DNA of 10,017 nucleotides, taken from Candidatus Krumholzibacteriia bacterium. GTDB lineage: Bacteria > Krumholzibacteriota > Krumholzibacteriia > LZORAL124-64-63. Position 1 is the first letter of the stretch, and each line of letters starts with the position of its first letter. Where the stretch lies: assembly GCA_014859985.1 (NCBI GenBank), contig JACZKN010000035.1, positions 1 to 10,017 on the forward strand. The letters are read 5' to 3'. The translations under genes were made by a program, and so were the position numbers. Below the pieces are notes generated by a model. The model saw only the letters and a list, made by a program, of their open reading frames with translations. It was not told the DNA's origin and did no database searches. Below, one piece after another: positions 6,199 through 10,017 of this stretch.

Positions 6199-7118
6199 GG
6201 CCGCGCTCCGCCGCCGGGGCGGCCCAGCACGCCGGCCAGGGTCCGCGCGATGTGCGTGAAGTTGGTGTCCCAGTCCTGTGCAAGCGGGTCCAGCACCGCC
6301 ACCGGCACGCCGAGGGAGGCGGCCACCGCCTCGGCCGCCCGCCGGGAGAACTGGGGCTGCACCACCACCGCGCCCACGCCGGCGGCCCGGGCCTGGCTGG
6401 TGACTTCGGCCAGCCGGCGCGCGCCCGGCTCGTGGCCCTGGTCCTCGATGGCCAGCTGCTGCAGCCCGTAGGCGGCGGCGAAGTGCCCGAAGGCCGGGTG
6501 GAAGACGAGGAAGACGCCGCCTGCCCGCCCGCCGAGGGCGGCGCGGGCCTCGGCGTCGGCCCGATCGATGCGTTCCTGCAGGGCGGCGCGCCCGGCGGCC
6601 AGGCGTTCCGCGTGGTCCGGCAGCAGCCGGCCCAGGGCCAAGACCAGCGTGTCGCCGATGGCGCCGGCCGGGGCCGGCGACAGCCAGGTGTGCGGATCCA
6701 GGCCGTCGGCGTGATCGTGGGCGTGATCGTGGCCGTCGCCGTGGGCCCGGTGATCGTCGTGGCCGTGGTCGGGCCCGTCCGCCAGGGGGCCGGCGAGCCG
6801 GGGTCCGCCGGGCATGGCGGCGATGCGCGGCCGCAGCCCCCGTTCGAAGGGCACGCCCGCGGCCAGGAACAGTTCCGACGCGGCCAGCCCGGCCATCTGG
6901 CGGGGGGTCGGTTCGTAGGTGTGGGGGGAGTCCCCGGGGCCCACCAGCACCGTGACCTCGGCCAGGTCGCCGGCCACCTGCTCGACGAACCAGGCCAGCG
7001 GCGGGATGCTCACGGTCACCTGCAGGGGACGGTCGGCTGGGGTCGCGGCCCCGGCAGTGGCCAGGACGAGGCCCAGGCCGAGCGCGGCGGCGGCGGACTG
7101 CGGGCGGAGGATCGGCAT
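6195..7118 (-). CDS. znuA: Zinc-binding periplasmic protein of ABC importer
   Basis: A 307-residue cluster A-I metal-binding protein. Residues 1-25 form a signal peptide with an Ala/Leu-rich core and AGAA before the cut; no lipobox Cys is seen, so it should be free in the periplasm. Expected metal ligands are His66 (PHTYEP), His143 (LDPHTW), His207 (FHPAFGHF) and Asp276 (LDPLAQDW). Between the first two lies a charged His/Asp loop at 117-138 with eight histidines, the hallmark of zinc-type members, thought to gather or sense Zn. The start is ATG 7118, with AAGGAA just upstream. It is the first gene of a three-gene unit whose genes overlap by 4 and 7 bases. No recognisable Zur box is seen upstream, so regulation is unknown. 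Confidence 0.94.
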   Translation of the reverse strand: MPILRPQSAAAALGLGLVLATAGAATPADRPLQVTVSIPPLAWFVEQVAGDLAEVTVLVGPGDSPHTYEPTPRQMAGLAASELFLAAGVPFERGLRPRIAAMPGGPRLAGPLADGPDHGHDDHRAHGDGHDHAHDHADGLDPHTWLSPAPAGAIGDTLVLALGRLLPDHAERLAAGRAALQERIDRADAEARAALGGRAGGVFLVFHPAFGHFAAAYGLQQLAIEDQGHEPGARRLAEVTSQARAAGVGAVVVQPQFSRRAAEAVAASLGVPVAVLDPLAQDWDTNFTHIARTLAGVLGRPGGGARP

Positions 7119-7140
7119 GGGCTTCCTTTCGGGCCGCCCC

Positions 7141-7168
7141 ATGATAATCCCGGCCGGCGCCGGTGCAA
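7141..7168 (-). promoter_or_regulatory. Candidate promoter of the znuACB-order operon
   Basis: On the minus strand TATCAT (7141-7146) matches the -10 consensus in 5 of 6 positions, and TTGCAC (7163-7168) stands 16 bases upstream as a weak -35. Transcription would begin about 15 bases before the znuA start, leaving room only for the ribosome binding site. No palindromic Zur-type site is seen around it. Confidence 0.45.
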
Positions 7169-7215
7169 GAGCGGATCGGCCCGGCGGCGGATTTCCCCGG
7201 GCGCCTGCGCGGACG

Positions 7216-7244
7216 TTGATTCCGCCGGGACCTTGGTTTAGCTT
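7216..7244 (+). promoter_or_regulatory. Candidate promoter of the aldolase-kbl operon
   Basis: TTGATT (7216-7221) and TAGCTT (7239-7244) are separated by 17 bases, with 4/6 and 3/6 matches to consensus. The pair sits in one of the few AT-containing spots between the divergent genes. It gives a leader of about 60 bases that contains the hairpin at 7268-7286. Confidence 0.45.
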
Positions 7245-7267
7245 GGGCGGGTACCACGCGAAACAGC

Positions 7268-7286
7268 CCGGTCCCCGCGGGACCGG
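7268..7286 (+). repeat. Hairpin in the leader of the aldolase gene
   Basis: CCGGTCCC (7268-7275) and GGGACCGG (7279-7286) form a perfect 8-bp stem around CGC, followed by TTTC. It lies between the proposed promoter and the ribosome binding site AAGGAG (7299-7304). It may stabilise the message or act in attenuation; the role is not established. Confidence 0.4.
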
Positions 7287-7310
7287 TTTCCCCAGGCGAA
7301 GGAGACGGTC

Positions 7311-8330
7311 ATGCCCCTGGTCCCGATGCGCGTCCTGTTGGACCACGCCGCCGAGCACGACTACGGCGTCGGCGCCTTCAACGTCAACAACATGGAACAG
7401 ATCCAGTCCATCATGATGGCCGCCGAGGAGACCAGCTCGCCGGTCATCGTCCAGGCCAGCCGCGGCGCCCGCTCCTACAGCCAGGACAACTACCTGCGCC
7501 ACCTGATGCTGGCCGCGGCCGAGCTGCACCCGCGCATCCCCATCGCCATGCACCAGGACCACGGCAACAGCCCCGAGACCTGCTTCAGCGCCATCGAGCA
7601 GGGCTTCACCTCGGTGATGATGGACGGCTCGCTGCAGGCGGACGGCAAGACGCCGGCCACCTACGAGTACAACGTCGACGTCACCCGGCAGGTGGTGAAG
7701 AAGGCCCACGCCCTGGGCGTGACCGTCGAGGCGGAGATCGGCTGCCTGGGCGGCATCGAGGACGGCCACGGCGCCGGCCTGTCCGGGGACGAGGCCTTGG
7801 CCCACCTGACCGACCCGGCCGAGGCCGAGCGCTTCGCCGCCGAGACCGGCTGCGACGCCCTGGCCGTGGCCATCGGCACCAGCCACGGGGCCTACAAGTT
7901 CACCAAGAAGCCCAGCGGCGACGTGCTGAAGATGGACCTCATCGAGGAGATCCACCGCCGCCTGCCGGACACCCACCTGGTGATGCACGGCTCCAGCTCG
8001 GTGCCGAAGGAGCTGGTGGACGTGATCAACGAGTTCGGCGGGCAGATCAAGGAGACCTACGGCGTGCCCGTCGAGGCCATCCAGCGGGGGATCAAGCACG
8101 GCGTGCGCAAGATCAACGTGGACACGGACAACCGCCTGGCCATCACCGGCGCCATCCGCAAGGTGTTCGCCCAGAACCCGGGCAAGTTCGATCCCCGCGA
8201 CTACATGAAGCCGGCGCGCGAGGCCATGGCCGAGGTGGTCAAGGCCCGCATGATCGCCTTCGGGCAGGCCGGCTGGGCCGACAAGATCCCCCACGTGACC
8301 CTCGCCCAGATGGCGAAGCGCTACAAGTGA
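7311..8330 (+). CDS. fba: Class II fructose-1,6-bisphosphate aldolase (Calvin-cycle subtype)
   Basis: A 339-residue zinc-dependent aldolase that reversibly splits fructose-1,6-bisphosphate into dihydroxyacetone phosphate and glyceraldehyde-3-phosphate in glycolysis and gluconeogenesis. The catalytic Asp83 and zinc ligand His84 lie in HQDHG (81-85). The other zinc ligands are His192 (GTSHGAYKF) and His226 (VMHGSSS). The phosphate-binding NVDTD is at 269-273. Length and motif wording (SRGARSY, the long KETYGVPVEAIQRGIKHGVRKINVDTD run) match the CbbA/Calvin subtype, a name that does not itself imply CO2 fixation; no Rubisco or phosphoribulokinase is in the window. The start ATG 7311 has AAGGAG 6 bases upstream. 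kbl follows after 21 bases, so the two form a likely operon, transcribed divergently from the znu genes. Confidence 0.95.
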   Translation: MPLVPMRVLLDHAAEHDYGVGAFNVNNMEQIQSIMMAAEETSSPVIVQASRGARSYSQDNYLRHLMLAAAELHPRIPIAMHQDHGNSPETCFSAIEQGFTSVMMDGSLQADGKTPATYEYNVDVTRQVVKKAHALGVTVEAEIGCLGGIEDGHGAGLSGDEALAHLTDPAEAERFAAETGCDALAVAIGTSHGAYKFTKKPSGDVLKMDLIEEIHRRLPDTHLVMHGSSSVPKELVDVINEFGGQIKETYGVPVEAIQRGIKHGVRKINVDTDNRLAITGAIRKVFAQNPGKFDPRDYMKPAREAMAEVVKARMIAFGQAGWADKIPHVTLAQMAKRYK

Positions 8331-8351
8331 TGCGGCAGCGGAGGTAAGGTC

Positions 8352-9548
8352 ATGTACGGGAGGCTTGGCGAGGTCCTGCGCGGCGAGCTGGACGAGGTCC
8401 GCGCCCAGGGCCTCTACAAGGACGAGCGCGTGCTGCAGGGCCCGCAGGGCGCCGCCATCACCGTCGGCGGGCGCGAGGTCCTGAACTTCTGCGCCAACAA
8501 CTACCTGGGCCTGGCGTCGGACCCCCGCGTCGTGGAGGCGGCCAAGCGCACCCTCGACCGCTGGGGCTACGGCCTCAGCTCGGTGCGCTTCATCTGCGGC
8601 ACCACGGAACTGCACAAGCAGCTGGAGAGCGAACTCAGCGCCTTCCTGGGCACCGAGGACACCATCCTCTACGCCGCCTGCTTCGACGCCAACGGCGGCG
8701 TGTTCGAGCCGCTGCTGGACCAGGACTGCGCCATCATCACCGACAAGCTGAACCACGCGTCCATCATCGACGGGGTGAGGCTGGCCAAGGCGCAGCGCCA
8801 CATCTACGAGCACGCGGACATGGCGAGCCTGGCCGAGCGGCTGCAGGCGGCGAAGGAGGCGCGCTTCCGGCTCATCGTCACCGACGGCGTCTTCTCCATG
8901 GACGGCGACTTCGCCAGGCTGCCGGAGATCTGCGACCTGGCCGAGCGCCACGAGGCCCTGGTGATGGTGGACGAGAGCCACGCCACCGGCTTCACCGGGC
9001 CGAGCGGCCGCGGCACCCACGAGAAGTTCGGCGTCATGGACAAGGTCGACATCATCACCACCACCTTGGGCAAGGCCCTGGGCGGGGCCCTGGGCGGGGC
9101 CACCAGCGGCCGCAGGGAGATCATCGAGTGGCTGCGCCAGAAGAGCCGGCCCTACCTGTTCAGCAACTCGCTGCCGATGATGGTCTGCGGGGCCAGCCTG
9201 GAGGTCCTGCGCATCCTGCGCGAGGATCCCGAGCCCCTGCGGCGCCTGGACCGCAACCAGCGGCGCCTGCGCGCGGGGCTCAGGGAGCGGGGCTTCGACG
9301 TGGACGCGGGGGACCACCCCATCGTGCCGGTGCACTTCCGCCGCCATGACCAGGACGCGATCATGGCCCAGTCCATGTCCAGGGACCTGCTGGCCGAGGG
9401 CATCTACTGCATCGGGTTCAGCTTCCCGGTGGTCCCGCGGGGGCAGGCGCGCATCCGCCTGCAGGCCTCGGCCGCCCACACGGACGCCCACCTGGACCGC
9501 TGCCTGGAGGCCTTTGCCAAGGTGGGGCGCCGCCTCGGCGCCGTCTAG
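8352..9548 (+). CDS. kbl: Glycine C-acetyltransferase (2-amino-3-ketobutyrate CoA ligase)
   Basis: A 398-residue PLP enzyme of the alpha-oxoamine synthase family, the same length as E. coli Kbl. It joins 2-amino-3-ketobutyrate and CoA to give glycine and acetyl-CoA, the second step of threonine breakdown; the enzyme also runs in reverse. The PLP lysine is Lys241 in TTTLGKALGG, with Asp207 and His210 in VDESHATG, each three residues before their E. coli counterparts. NFCANNYLGLA, GTTELHKQLE and CFDANGGVFEPLL are Kbl-type wording rather than BioF, HemA or SPT. The start ATG 8352 has GGAGG 7 bases upstream. The usual partner threonine dehydrogenase (tdh) does not follow; a terminator does. The gene appears to depend on the fba promoter. 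Confidence 0.94.
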   Translation: MYGRLGEVLRGELDEVRAQGLYKDERVLQGPQGAAITVGGREVLNFCANNYLGLASDPRVVEAAKRTLDRWGYGLSSVRFICGTTELHKQLESELSAFLGTEDTILYAACFDANGGVFEPLLDQDCAIITDKLNHASIIDGVRLAKAQRHIYEHADMASLAERLQAAKEARFRLIVTDGVFSMDGDFARLPEICDLAERHEALVMVDESHATGFTGPSGRGTHEKFGVMDKVDIITTTLGKALGGALGGATSGRREIIEWLRQKSRPYLFSNSLPMMVCGASLEVLRILREDPEPLRRLDRNQRRLRAGLRERGFDVDAGDHPIVPVHFRRHDQDAIMAQSMSRDLLAEGIYCIGFSFPVVPRGQARIRLQASAAHTDAHLDRCLEAFAKVGRRLGAV

Positions 9549-9572
9549 CCCGCGATTATCCGCCCGCACAGG

Positions 9573-9602
9573 ACGAATCCCCGTGGCCGGACGGGGATTC
9601 GT
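9573..9602 (+). terminator. Terminator hairpin after kbl
   Basis: ACGAATCCCCGT (9573-9584) and ACGGGGATTCGT (9591-9602) form a perfect 12-bp stem with a 6-base loop, starting 25 bases after the kbl stop. Instead of a T-run, the 3' side continues directly into GCTATATT, the -10 box of the next gene. Position and stem strength support termination of the fba-kbl message. Confidence 0.7.
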
Positions 9603-9610
9603 GCTATATT
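9601..9610 (+). promoter_or_regulatory. Extended -10 element of the last gene
   Basis: GTGCTATATT is identical to the element before ssrA (3281-3290), again with TGC before TATATT (9605-9610). It lies ~45 bases before the proposed GTG start. The -35 region would fall inside the terminator hairpin, and no consensus -35 is visible. Confidence 0.5.
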
Positions 9611-9654
9611 CGCACCGGTTGCGACACACCGGGGACGGGACGGGAGCAACGGGC

Positions 9655-10017
9655 GTGGGCGTGGTGCCGGGCACGCGGCGGCGGGCCGACCTGGTCGCCG
9701 CCATCGGCGAGGAACTGGGACTGATCCGGCCGGACCCGGACCGGGTCGCGGCCGACTGCACCCTCCTGGCCGAGCTGCTGGGCGATCCCCCGGACCGGGC
9801 CGGTCGCGAGTCCCTGCGCCGGCTGGCTGCCGCCGCCGCCGCCTCTGACCGGGCTGCCGCCGCCCCGGTGCTGCACCTGATCGCCGCCCGCTTGCCGCGC
9901 TTTCCCCGCCCCCTGACCCTGCTGGCGCCGCTACTGGCCGCCGCCGACGACGGCATCGCCGGCGCCGCCCTGGACCTCGTGTCGGGCGCGGTCGCGGCGG
10001 GCGAGCTGCCGCTCGAC
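9655..10017 (+). CDS. Unrecognised Ala/Leu-rich helical protein, N-terminal part (3' end cut by window)
   Basis: An open frame of 121 codons runs from GTG 9655 to the window edge without a stop. GGGAG (9642-9646) stands 8 bases upstream and a -10 box lies further upstream, which together support a real start; GTG at 9661 or 9664 is also possible. The protein has no signal peptide or membrane segment in the visible part. From about residue 40 it shows a regular run of Ala/Leu/Arg-rich amphipathic helices of roughly 30-40 residues (SLRRLAAAAAASDRAAAAPV, LHLIAARL, PLTLLAPLLAAADDGIAGAA), which resembles a HEAT-like alpha-solenoid. I do not recognise a family and give no function. Third-position GC matches its neighbours. 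Confidence 0.6.
   Translation, partial: MGVVPGTRRRADLVAAIGEELGLIRPDPDRVAADCTLLAELLGDPPDRAGRESLRRLAAAAAASDRAAAAPVLHLIAARLPRFPRPLTLLAPLLAAADDGIAGAALDLVSGAVAAGELPLD

Noticed and set aside
7143..7148. GATAAT resembling one unit of a Fur box upstream of znuA
   Set aside because: Only a single hexamer is present. A Fur site needs about three, and the bases are better explained as part of the minus-strand -10.
7119..9956. Upstream extension of the znuA frame through the antisense of fba and kbl
   Set aside because: The frame stays open by GC bias only. The real start is ATG 7118 with a ribosome binding site and signal peptide, and fba and kbl are unambiguous on the other strand.

Overview
This window is about 10 kb of very GC-rich bacterial chromosome, with coding third positions almost all G or C. 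It carries ordinary housekeeping and transport genes and shows no phage, insertion-sequence, plasmid or CRISPR signal. The gene mix (tmRNA, znuABC-type importer, Calvin-subtype class II aldolase, Kbl) fits a free-living bacterium of a GC-rich lineage such as a deltaproteobacterial or FCB-type candidate phylum. The sequence alone does not fix the phylum.

Layout. (1) 1-2101, plus strand: the 3' part of a 3-hydroxyisobutyrate dehydrogenase-family reductase, then an MmgE/PrpD-family protein, probably co-transcribed. (2) 2113-2145: a 14-bp perfect hairpin between convergent genes. (3) 2152-3153, minus strand: a fusion of an ArsR-type helix-turn-helix, a DUF2087 domain and a GIY-YIG-like nuclease domain. 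A near-ideal palindromic operator lies over its ribosome binding site, and a possible internal start lies in front of the nuclease domain. (4) 3281-3721, plus strand: ssrA (tmRNA) with a -10 box and a terminator hairpin. (5) 3873-4616, plus strand: a compact protein kinase-like protein whose stop codon overlaps that of znuB on the other strand. (6) 4613-7118, minus strand: a translationally coupled three-gene zinc/manganese ABC importer (binding protein, ATPase, permease). (7) 7311-9548, plus strand: class II fructose-bisphosphate aldolase followed after 21 bases by glycine C-acetyltransferase, probably one operon. (8) 9573-10017: a terminator hairpin that runs into the -10 box of the next gene, which codes for an unrecognised Ala/Leu-rich protein cut off by the window end.

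The znu and fba-kbl units diverge from a shared 192-bp region. The fusion regulator and ssrA diverge from a 174-bp region. I found no clearly new multi-gene system. The strongest leads are the ArsR-DUF2087-GIY-YIG protein with its operator and internal start, the atypical small kinase, and an 11-base promoter element shared by ssrA and the last gene.
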